Source: Alphaproteobacteria bacterium
Lineage (GTDB): Bacteria > Pseudomonadota > Alphaproteobacteria > Rickettsiales > UBA6187
NCBI GenBank assembly: GCA_024280585.1
Contig: JAJRPW010000027.1
Coordinates: 1-6,734 of the forward strand
Direction: 5' to 3'
Length of the DNA: 6,734 nucleotides
Under the pieces are notes generated by a model. It was not told where the DNA came from. It was given only the letters and a program-made list of their open reading frames with translations, and made no database searches. The position numbers were made by a program, and so were the translations under genes. This document shows, piece by piece, positions 1-5,789 of the stretch. How positions within the stretch are numbered: position 1 is the stretch's first letter; every line of letters starts with the position of its first letter.

Positions 1-24
1 TAATTTCAGGTTGAAGCGCGCTTT

Positions 25-2199
25 ATGAACGATGATGAGTTCCAGGATGAAAATGTCTCAGAGGTGGATGGTGGAATCGATTCCACAACCTCCGATGATG
101 AAATGGCTATAGAACAACCTGTCGCCAAAAAGACCGGCAAGAAACGTATGTTAATTGGCTTTGCTGTGCTAATTATAGCCGTTGTAATTGCAGCGGCAAG
201 CCTGCTGTTTTCCTCTGGAACAGACGTAAAAACCATCTCCTCAAAAACTGCCAACCCATTAAATAATAATAGTTTGGTGCATGTTGCAGGCCCGATAAAA
301 ACAACAGACTTCACTGATCCGATGCTTAATGTCACAGCTAACGGCATTTTTTTGGAACGCAAGGTGGAAATATTCCAATGGATCGAAAACAACGGTGAAT
401 TTGATAAAAAATGGTTTGATAAAATAATAGATGTCAAAGATTCCGATCATCAAAATCCCAAAAACTTCCTGATTAAATCTAATAAATGGGACTCTCCAGA
501 GATAAAATTGGGAGCCTTTAGACTATCTGAATCCCTGGCTCAAAAAATACAATCAAAAGACCCGGTTCCCCTAACCCCGAAAACTTTTGCAAAACTTAAT
601 GAATCCGGGCAAAAAGCCTTCAAACTGGATCAAGGGAAATATTATTATTACGGCCTCGACCCCGCCGCCCCGGAGATAGGCGATTTCAGAATCAGTTTTA
701 ACAGCGCAAACCCAGGGTCAGCAAGCATTATCGCCAAACAAACCGGCGCAACCCTTAATGCCTATATATCCGACAATGGCCGCATCGAAAAATTACGTAT
801 GGGCACTCATAATCTAGAAACGATGACGCAAGGGCTTGAACTTGATAGTGGCGGGCTGATTATGTGGGTTTTGCGGGCAATTTCCGCCCTGTTTTTCCTG
901 GTCGCAATCATTGTTATTATCGGTAAAAAGAAAAAGCCTGCCCCAACTGAGCAGATAAGCATGGAGTCATTAAGAGCCGAAATAAATGATGATATGGAGG
1001 AAGAAGAGGAGCATATCGATCCCGAAGAACCAGCACAGGAAGAGGTGGCTGATCAACCGATCATTGAAGAGGTGGAAGCTGCCGAACCAGAACATATTCA
1101 GCCTGCCGAACCGGCCGCTGAAATGGCTTATTCAGAGCCGGAACCTGCAATGCCGCCCGCCGCCCCTGGTATAGAATCATCCGAACAATTTTTATTTGAT
1201 ACTAATGAAGAAGCTGACGCGGAAGAAGAAAATGGTGATTCTCTGCCGCATACCCCGGAACCACTTGAGTTTAATCCAGATTCAGAGCCTTTAGCCCCAC
1301 CTGAAATTCCTGCAGAAATAGAAGCTCCCGAGCCTTATATTGAAGCTCCGGCAGAGGAAATTCCAGAACAAATTGCTCCGGTAGCAGAAGAGGCTGATCA
1401 AGAACTAAATGCGGCTTATACCAATGAAGCAACCGACTCTCCGCCGATAGAAACAACAGAGGTCTATTCCACACCACCACAAAATGAACTGCCAGCCGGC
1501 GTTGAAATGGTCGGCCCAGGCACAGCGGCTATAGACGAATATCGACCTCAAGATATTGCAATAGAAACCGATCAAGGACCGGAGCCACTAGCATTTGATG
1601 ACGCCCCTCCCGCCGCCGAAGAAAATGATACAACGCAGGAGGAAAGTGACTATAATAGCCTAGAATCAGTGGAAATGGTAGGTCCCGATACCGCAGCTAC
1701 AGGAGAAGCCCCGCCAACCCTTAGCAATGAAGAAATCAGCGAGTTACCGACATTAGAGCCGGAACCCCTTCCTGATGCAGAGCCTATTCTTCCTTTAGAA
1801 CCAGTTAATTTCGAACCGGAAATAGCACCTGAACCCATTGAGATGGAAGAAACTCTGCCCCCTCCACCTGAACCTCTGGATTTTGAAGTGCAGGACGAAG
1901 TTGATGTTGAGGAGGAGTCTGATGGTGAAGTACCACCGCTACCACTACCGGAAATCCTTAATCAGATTAGGGATAGTTTGGCCGAACCAGAGGAAGAGAC
2001 GACAGAAGATAATTCAGAATTTAACTTACCACCTCCACCAACCGACTTTGATCCAGCTGCGGAAATGCCCCCCCCTCCAGTTTTAGAACCCACCGAAGAG
2101 GCAGTAATCTCGGATGATTCAGAACAATTTGATCCATTTTCTCACGATGATGATGACTCCGTTTCACCTTTTGATATTGACAATGACGAACAAAAATAG
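25..2199 (+). CDS. TMEM43-family membrane protein with long acidic Pro-rich tail
   Basis: The first 300 residues resemble the TMEM43 family, integral membrane proteins of poorly known role in bacteria. A basic stretch (KKTGKKR, 35-41) precedes membrane segment 1 at about 42-63. An extracytoplasmic domain of about 64-275 follows, with family-like stretches LVHVAGP (84-90) and IFLERKVEIFQW (108-119). Membrane segment 2 is about 277-300 and is followed by KKKK (301-304). Positive-inside rules place both ends in the cytoplasm. Known bacterial members usually carry further membrane segments after this point; here they are replaced by about 420 residues rich in Glu, Asp, Pro and Ala, predicted disordered. 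The tail holds repeated EP[LV]xF motifs, two VEMVGPxTAA copies and PPPP runs near 612-615, 669-672 and 682-685. An in-frame TAA at 1-3 leaves ATG 25 as the first start; its ribosome site is weak. It lies 8 bp before pyrE. The family call is from recall of motifs and is fairly confident; the tail's function is unknown. Confidence 0.8.
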   Translation: MNDDEFQDENVSEVDGGIDSTTSDDEMAIEQPVAKKTGKKRMLIGFAVLIIAVVIAAASLLFSSGTDVKTISSKTANPLNNNSLVHVAGPIKTTDFTDPMLNVTANGIFLERKVEIFQWIENNGEFDKKWFDKIIDVKDSDHQNPKNFLIKSNKWDSPEIKLGAFRLSESLAQKIQSKDPVPLTPKTFAKLNESGQKAFKLDQGKYYYYGLDPAAPEIGDFRISFNSANPGSASIIAKQTGATLNAYISDNGRIEKLRMGTHNLETMTQGLELDSGGLIMWVLRAISALFFLVAIIVIIGKKKKPAPTEQISMESLRAEINDDMEEEEEHIDPEEPAQEEVADQPIIEEVEAAEPEHIQPAEPAAEMAYSEPEPAMPPAAPGIESSEQFLFDTNEEADAEEENGDSLPHTPEPLEFNPDSEPLAPPEIPAEIEAPEPYIEAPAEEIPEQIAPVAEEADQELNAAYTNEATDSPPIETTEVYSTPPQNELPAGVEMVGPGTAAIDEYRPQDIAIETDQGPEPLAFDDAPPAAEENDTTQEESDYNSLESVEMVGPDTAATGEAPPTLSNEEISELPTLEPEPLPDAEPILPLEPVNFEPEIAPEPIEMEETLPPPPEPLDFEVQDEVDVEEESDGEVPPLPLPEILNQIRDSLAEPEEETTEDNSEFNLPPPPTDFDPAAEMPPPPVLEPTEEAVISDDSEQFDPFSHDDDDSVSPFDIDNDEQK

Positions 2200-2207
2200 G
2201 CCCCGCT

Positions 2208-2804
2208 ATGAATAATGATACTATTTTAAAAGAATTTGAAGAAGCCGAAGCCATTTCAAAAGGACATTTTATCCTATCATCCGGCCTTCACAGCGACACA
2301 TATTTGCAATGTGCAAGAATTTTAATGGACCCACAAAGAGCCGATAGGTTATGTAAATTTCTTGCAGAAAAAATCCTGGAAAAAATTGATAGGCAAAAAA
2401 TCGACCTGGTAATTTCCCCTGCGATGGGCGGAGTTATCGTAGGGTATGAAATGGCTCGCCAACTTAATTTATCATCAATGTTTTGCGAGAGAGTCGATGG
2501 AAAATTTGAACTGCGAAGAGGGTTTTCGATTGATGATGGAAGTAATATACTGGTCATTGAGGATGTTGTAACCACAGGAAAATCCTCGCTGGAAGCCTAT
2601 GAATGTATTCGCAAAAACGGCGGAAATATAGTAGCGGAAGCCTGTCTCGTCGACCGCAGTAACGGCTCAGTTGACCTTGGAGTGCCACTAATCCCCCTTA
2701 TTTCACTGGACGTAAAGACATATGATAAAAGCCAGCTCCCGGATCATTTGAAAGAAACCCCTGGAATAAAACCTGGCAGCCGATGGTTAAGCACTGGCAA
2801 ATAA
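2208..2804 (+). CDS. pyrE: Orotate phosphoribosyltransferase
   Basis: This cytoplasmic enzyme joins orotate to PRPP to give orotidine 5'-monophosphate and pyrophosphate, the fifth step of de novo UMP synthesis. The 198-residue length is normal for the family. The PRPP-binding loop ILVIEDVVTTGKS lies at 114-126, with the two acidic residues E118-D119. SPAMGGVIVGYEMAR (70-84) is the conserved segment around the Gly-Gly turn. HFILSSGLHSDTYLQCAR (20-37) forms the N-terminal orotate-side region, and the stretch around 94-106 (ERVDGKFELRRGF) corresponds to the region leading to the flexible catalytic loop. The start follows the upstream stop by 8 bp; the only ribosome-binding candidate is a short AGG overlapping that stop (2198-2200), so translation is probably coupled to the gene before it. 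Its last 18 bp overlap the end of the opposing gene. No feature suggests inactivation. Confidence 0.96.
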   Translation: MNNDTILKEFEEAEAISKGHFILSSGLHSDTYLQCARILMDPQRADRLCKFLAEKILEKIDRQKIDLVISPAMGGVIVGYEMARQLNLSSMFCERVDGKFELRRGFSIDDGSNILVIEDVVTTGKSSLEAYECIRKNGGNIVAEACLVDRSNGSVDLGVPLIPLISLDVKTYDKSQLPDHLKETPGIKPGSRWLSTGK

Positions 2805-3806
2805 CTCCTCAGATTGATTAATTTGCTCCCGCCTTATTCCGATCAACTCGTTTAAGTCAGAGACCTCTTTGCTGCTCAAAATATTGTTATTTTTCAAATC
2901 ATTAGAAGACCTTCTTAATCCAACCTCTACAGTCTCCATAGCCCCATAAAAATCAAATATTTCAACAAATTTTCTACCATTACCCTTTTGCGTTATATGC
3001 TGAACCAATACATCAATTTTCTCTGCAGCATCAGTCTCACCAGCCTGTTTCAACATGCCAGACGAATAGGAAAAAATACCAGCAGATAAAAAACGAAACC
3101 TATTTATAGCCTCCTGTACGTAACTATACTCAATCATTTTAGGGTATAAGCGCACCCCACCTTCTAATATATCGGCCAAATGATGCATCGCTTTAGCGGC
3201 AATAAGATATTTTGGATCATCACCAAAACCGCCTATATACGGCCTTGCCAACCGCACATCACTGCCATAATCGTAAATTCTATCTTTTAAAATAGAGTCT
3301 TTATGCGCCGCCAACATACTGGGATTAATCACCGAAGTCCGCTCTGTTGCCTGTAAAATTCTTTCGCCAGCCTGGCTGGCAATTAATGCATTTTTAACCT
3401 CGCTGCTAACTAAATTTAGTGACACGGCAATCATCCCTGCTGCCGGAACCTCATATAAAAAAGACCTGGCCTTCGAATTAACCTTATCAACCGCCCTCTG
3501 CAAAAGCTCAGGTAAAATATTAACACTCGCCTTTAATCCACTGGAATTGCATTCTTTTATGGCCGAAGGAACTTTTTCAAAATCCTCCTTGGAAATGCCG
3601 TAATCCTTTAATAACCCCTCAAGAGAAGACGTATCACATATGGTATAAAGGTTAATTTTCTCACTTTCATTACGCTTTTTTTGTGCATCGTATAACGCAT
3701 GCAGCCCGGCCTGAAAATGCAAAACCTTATCCTTATCGAAAGAAACAAAACTCTCTAACAACTCGCCCGTAACCTTGTCTAAATTTTTTCTAATATCACT
3801 AACCAT
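2787..3806 (-). CDS. Hypothetical protein, unrecognised family, 339 aa
   Basis: I do not recognise this protein. It has no signal peptide, no convincing membrane segment, no metal-binding cluster and no nucleotide-binding loop. It looks mostly helical and soluble, with mixed charge. Its most distinctive stretches are VPAAGMIAVSLNLVSSEVKN (120-139), LARPYIGGFGDDPKYLIAAK (186-205) and the segment around 275-297, which contains FVEIFDFYGAMETVEVGLRR (280-299). The start ATG is at 3804-3806, preceded by GGAG at 3812-3815 with five bases between, which is a good ribosome site, and by a TTGTTT-17-TAATAT promoter. The gene diverges from a CheY-like receiver across 113 bp and shares overlapping promoter elements with it, so a role in or under the same signalling pathway is plausible but is inference. 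Its 3' end overlaps pyrE tail to tail by 18 bp. That it is a real gene is supported by length, start signals and ordinary composition. Confidence 0.85.
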   Translation of the reverse strand: MVSDIRKNLDKVTGELLESFVSFDKDKVLHFQAGLHALYDAQKKRNESEKINLYTICDTSSLEGLLKDYGISKEDFEKVPSAIKECNSSGLKASVNILPELLQRAVDKVNSKARSFLYEVPAAGMIAVSLNLVSSEVKNALIASQAGERILQATERTSVINPSMLAAHKDSILKDRIYDYGSDVRLARPYIGGFGDDPKYLIAAKAMHHLADILEGGVRLYPKMIEYSYVQEAINRFRFLSAGIFSYSSGMLKQAGETDAAEKIDVLVQHITQKGNGRKFVEIFDFYGAMETVEVGLRRSSNDLKNNNILSSKEVSDLNELIGIRREQINQSEELFASA

Positions 3807-3811
3807 ACAAA

Positions 3812-3815
3812 CTCC
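3812..3815 (-). promoter_or_regulatory. Ribosome binding site of the 339-aa gene
   Basis: GGAG on the - strand, with five bases (TTTGT) before the ATG at 3806. It fixes the start of the unrecognised 339-residue protein. Confidence 0.7.
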
Positions 3816-3818
3816 AAA

Positions 3819-3850
3819 AATATATTTTGCACCTATTAATAAAATATATT
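3819..3850. repeat. Perfect 10-bp inverted repeat, possible operator
   Basis: AATATATTTT at 3819-3828 is matched exactly by AAAATATATT at 3841-3850, with a 12-bp spacer. The right arm overlaps the predicted -10 element of the - strand promoter (3846-3851), and its start site (about 3839) would fall in the spacer. That position suits a repressor site. The sequence is pure A/T, so chance symmetry is a real alternative. Confidence 0.4.
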
Positions 3851-3874
3851 AAACACATGGGTTGAATTAAACAA
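3846..3874 (-). promoter_or_regulatory. Predicted sigma70-like promoter of the 339-aa gene
   Basis: Read on the - strand, TTGTTT (3869-3874) is followed after 17 bp by TAATAT (3846-3851). Transcription would start near 3839, giving a leader of about 33 nt to the ATG at 3806. The -35 element sits inside the spacer of the opposing + strand promoter. Confidence 0.55.
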
Positions 3875-3890
3875 TCTATTTATCTATTAT
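3862..3890 (+). promoter_or_regulatory. Predicted sigma70-like promoter of receiver/lipoprotein pair
   Basis: TTGAAT (3862-3867), a 17-bp spacer and TATTAT (3885-3890) give a well-spaced vegetative-type promoter. The start would be near 3897, about 23 nt before the ATG at 3920. Its -35 element lies within the spacer of the divergent promoter, and its -10 element overlaps a perfect inverted repeat. Confidence 0.6.
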
Positions 3891-3897
3891 AAATAGA
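3875..3897. repeat. Perfect 9-bp inverted repeat over the -10 element
   Basis: TCTATTTAT (3875-3883) and ATAAATAGA (3889-3897) are exact reverse complements around a 5-bp spacer. The site covers the predicted -10 box and start of the receiver promoter, a classic position for a dimeric repressor operator. In AT-rich DNA it may also arise by chance. Confidence 0.45.
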
Positions 3898-3909
3898 GTA
3901 ATACTAAAT

Positions 3910-3913
3910 AGGA
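3910..3913 (+). promoter_or_regulatory. Ribosome binding site of the CheY-like gene
   Basis: AGGA with six bases before the ATG at 3920. It supports that start for the receiver gene. Confidence 0.65.
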
Positions 3914-3919
3914 TTCATT

Positions 3920-4285
3920 ATGACAACATGCTTGATAGTTGACGACAGCTCGACTCAACGAAAAATTATTAGAAAAATAGTAGAGGACGCATCACTTGAT
4001 ATAGTTGAAGCGGAAGATGGGCAAAAAGCCCTGGAAGTCTGTGAAAATAATATGCCAGACTCAATTATTTTAGACATGTATATGCCAAATATGAACGGCA
4101 TAGAATTCCTTATCGCCCTAAAAGATATCCCCTCACCTTTTAAACCGTATATAATAATATGCTCCGCAGAAGTGGACACTGATGCAATCGTGCTTGCAGT
4201 AAAATCAGGCGCAGACGCATATCACTGCAAATCCAGTGACGTAAATAATCTTCGCGCAAAAATAAATAAATTAGCCGATTTATAG
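3920..4285 (+). CDS. Stand-alone CheY-like response regulator receiver
   Basis: This is a single receiver domain of 121 residues with no output domain, so it should act by phosphorylation-dependent protein binding, as CheY does, or as a phosphorelay intermediate. The acidic metal-binding pair is D8-D9 (LIVDDSSTQRKI, 5-16), the phospho-acceptor is D52 (ILDMYMPNMNG, 50-60), the switch hydroxyl is S82 (IICSAEVD), the switch aromatic is Y101 and the conserved lysine is K104. The proline that normally follows this lysine is replaced by serine (HCKSSD, 102-107). It is preceded by its own promoter and AGGA ribosome site, and followed after 20 bp by a lipoprotein gene, probably in the same transcript. 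A partner kinase could be the one encoded on the opposite strand about 1.5 kb to the right, but nothing in the sequence proves it. No flagellar or chemotaxis genes are visible, so a motility role is not supported. Confidence 0.93.
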   Translation: MTTCLIVDDSSTQRKIIRKIVEDASLDIVEAEDGQKALEVCENNMPDSIILDMYMPNMNGIEFLIALKDIPSPFKPYIIICSAEVDTDAIVLAVKSGADAYHCKSSDVNNLRAKINKLADL

Positions 4286-4305
4286 TCATTCCAAATAATT
4301 TTCAT

Positions 4306-4719
4306 ATGATTGTTGCAAAGAAAAAACACTACATTCTCGCCATCGTTATTATTGCGACAATAAGTGGTTGCAACACTGCAGCTATGAATAAACAATCCGT
4401 ACTAAAAGAAAACATCCAACGTAATAGATTTGAAGGGTTTATACCGACACACTACCCTGAAGCGGATAATCCATATTACCCATCCAAAACATACGCCCCC
4501 TTTGAAAAGGAAAAGTATCAACTACCAGCTAAATACCCACGATATGACCCATCCGCAGACAACCCTTATTACCCACCAAAAACGTATAAACCATATAAAA
4601 ATGAGTATAAATATCCAATATACGACCCTGAAGCGGATAATCCATATTATCCGCCACGCACCAGCAAAAAAAGCGCAGATGACAACCAGCTTTTTGATGT
4701 GCCGTTTTTTGAAGAATAA
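4306..4719 (+). CDS. Small lipoprotein with three Tyr/Pro-rich repeats
   Basis: This 137-residue protein is of no recognised family. The N-terminus is a lipoprotein signal: basic KKKH (5-8), hydrophobic core 9-19 and lipobox ISGC with the lipidated Cys at 22. The next residue is Asn rather than Asp, which in enterobacterial rules favours the outer membrane. Three repeats follow, at about 50-66, 80-97 and 106-119, sharing the core ADNPYYPP(K/R)T with Tyr at the front, joined by Lys/Tyr/Pro-rich linkers. The tail (QLFDVPFFEE) is acidic and aromatic. The start is fixed by the signal peptide, although no clear Shine-Dalgarno sequence precedes it; it lies 20 bp after the receiver gene and may rely on coupling. 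The repeats suggest a binding or cell-wall-facing surface, but no ligand can be named. Copies 1 and 3 share a 25-nt identical stretch. Confidence 0.85.
   Translation: MIVAKKKHYILAIVIIATISGCNTAAMNKQSVLKENIQRNRFEGFIPTHYPEADNPYYPSKTYAPFEKEKYQLPAKYPRYDPSADNPYYPPKTYKPYKNEYKYPIYDPEADNPYYPPRTSKKSADDNQLFDVPFFEE
4453..4660 (+). repeat. Three in-frame coding repeats in the lipoprotein
   Basis: The repeat unit encodes Y-(D)-P-x-A-D-N-P-Y-Y-P-x-(K/R)-T. Copies begin near 4453, 4543 and 4621. Copies 1 and 3 are identical over 25 nt (4454-4478 and 4625-4649), 171 nt apart, while copy 2 uses different codons for the same residues. Confidence 0.85.
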
Positions 4720-4796
4720 GGCATGCCAACCATATAACGATTTTCCCAGTAATTATCAGGCGCCATGACAAAGGTGCGAATCTTGCTATTTCGCCC

Positions 4797-4829
4797 CTGG
4801 ATTGCCGCGCCTTCGGCTCATAATGACGG
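4797..4829. repeat. Candidate dispersed intergenic repeat element
   Basis: The segment CTGGATTGCCGCGCC...CATAATGACGG resembles the short, imperfectly palindromic intergenic repeats with ends like CTGGATTGC and CAATGACG that I recall from Rickettsiales and other alphaproteobacteria. Here the outer symmetry is decayed (ATTGC opposite ATAAT) and the centre can form a short GCCG/CGGC hairpin (4804-4807 with 4814-4817). It lies between two convergent genes. The wider gap 4720-4872 has no gene I can support and no hairpin with a following T-run. Only one copy is in the window, so its repeat nature is from recall. Confidence 0.45.
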
Positions 4830-4872
4830 AACTTCAAACAAATCGCTCCGACCAATGTCTACAATGCCTAAC

Positions 4873-5781
4873 CTAAGCGCTCTTAGCGTTCTTCGAAAAA
4901 CACTCGGTATTTACAATACAGCGAACCTCACTACCGGAACCAATATATTCCAACTTATCAAAACTAACTTTTCGTGCCATTATTATGCCACGACCATTAG
5001 GATCCGTCGCACGCGATGGTTTTATCTCTAAAAAATCGCTCCAACAAAAACCATCACCCTCATCCGATATTTTTACACAAATTTCATCACTACCCTTTTC
5101 AAACTCAACCCCAACAACTTTTTTTACATTCTCCGGCAGCTTCATCCGCCGCTCTATCTCATCCGTTAAAGTGCCATCAATCAAAAAACTAGCTTTTTCA
5201 TCATAAGTTATGCCTAAATTACCATGCTCCACGGCATTAATCATTATTTCAGACAGACCCAAAACAACACGCTCAGGATCCGGAAAACTATTGGCAATAA
5301 AATAAGTTAAGTTCTGAGCCTCATCAATAGTCCTAAACTCGAAGTAAGCCTTTTTTAATAAACCCAATGTTTGCTTGTTATTTCTAACCTCGTCTATAAC
5401 CTCATTAACGTAGAACGCATCATTAATCGCTGCATTTACGATTGATAGCAATATCTGTTTTTTATAAGGTTTAGTAAGGTAGTAGTAAGCACCAGAATTT
5501 ATTCCTTCAACTATACTCTCACTTTCCGCCACTGCCGTCTGCATAATAACTGGAATATCTTTAAATTTAGGATTGAGTTTTATACGCTTAAGGAAGCCCA
5601 TACCGTCTAATTTCGGCATCATTCTATCCAGCAAAACAACCGATATATCATCAGTATTGGATATTTTGTCGTAGCCATCCTCTCCATCCACCGCAAAAAC
5701 GACTTCGAAACCCTCATCAATTAAATATTCATTTAAAAGGTCTCTATTAACCTCTTCATCGTCCACAACCAAAATCTTCAT
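4873..5781 (-). CDS. Response regulator: receiver fused to RsbW-like HATPase domain
   Basis: This 302-residue cytoplasmic protein has two domains. The receiver (1-120) is complete: D7-D8, phospho-acceptor D52 (LLDRMMPKLDG, 50-60), T82 and K104-P105. A helical linker (about 121-160) leads to a GHKL ATPase domain of the RsbW/SpoIIAB type (about 161-295). That domain has N-box SEIMINAVEHGN (177-188; N182, E185, H186), G1 box SDEGDGF (239-245) and G2 box NGRGI (262-266). There is no phospho-accepting His before it, so it is not a hybrid kinase. Such ATPase domains usually bind a sigma factor or phosphorylate a STAS antagonist; phosphorylation of the receiver would switch that activity. Pseudomonas HsbR combines receiver, PP2C and kinase domains; the PP2C part is absent here. 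The gene starts 8 bp after the histidine kinase stop, with AGGG overlapping that stop as ribosome site, so the pair is translationally close and probably works together. Its target is not in the window. Confidence 0.92.
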   Translation of the reverse strand: MKILVVDDEEVNRDLLNEYLIDEGFEVVFAVDGEDGYDKISNTDDISVVLLDRMMPKLDGMGFLKRIKLNPKFKDIPVIMQTAVAESESIVEGINSGAYYYLTKPYKKQILLSIVNAAINDAFYVNEVIDEVRNNKQTLGLLKKAYFEFRTIDEAQNLTYFIANSFPDPERVVLGLSEIMINAVEHGNLGITYDEKASFLIDGTLTDEIERRMKLPENVKKVVGVEFEKGSDEICVKISDEGDGFCWSDFLEIKPSRATDPNGRGIIMARKVSFDKLEYIGSGSEVRCIVNTECFSKNAKSA

Positions 5782-5789
5782 AGCACACC

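Noticed and set aside
6..437. Antisense open frame of 143 codons inside the TMEM43-like gene
   Set aside because: It is fully covered by a gene with recognisable family motifs, and its translation is Ser/Thr-rich shadow sequence.
3920..4285. Chemotaxis CheY assignment
   Set aside because: No motility or chemotaxis genes are nearby, and single receivers serve many roles, so no gene symbol was given.
4720..4764. Palindromes GGCATGCC (4720-4727) and GGCGCC (4759-4764) as terminator or operator
   Set aside because: They are short, have no loop or T-run, and are expected by chance.
4430..4768. + strand open frame of 112 codons overlapping the lipoprotein in another frame
   Set aside because: It shows His/Ile/Thr repeats only because the lipoprotein DNA is repetitive; the other frame has the signal peptide and lipobox.
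4529..4855. Antisense open frame of 108 codons across the lipoprotein and the following gap
   Set aside because: It overlaps the repeat-coding lipoprotein and draws much of its sequence from the intergenic repeat-like segment; it has no ribosome site.
4873..4886. Hairpin CTAAG-CGCT-CTTAG at the end of the receiver/ATPase gene as terminator
   Set aside because: The stem is only 5 bp, lies mostly inside the coding region and has no T-run after it on either strand.
4765..5031. Open frame of 88 codons on the + strand
   Set aside because: It runs from the repeat-like segment into the antisense of the well-supported receiver/ATPase gene and shows no family features.
4873..5781. Hybrid histidine kinase reading of the receiver/ATPase protein
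   Set aside because: There is no HisKA domain or phospho-accepting His motif before the ATPase domain; the boxes fit RsbW-type kinases instead.
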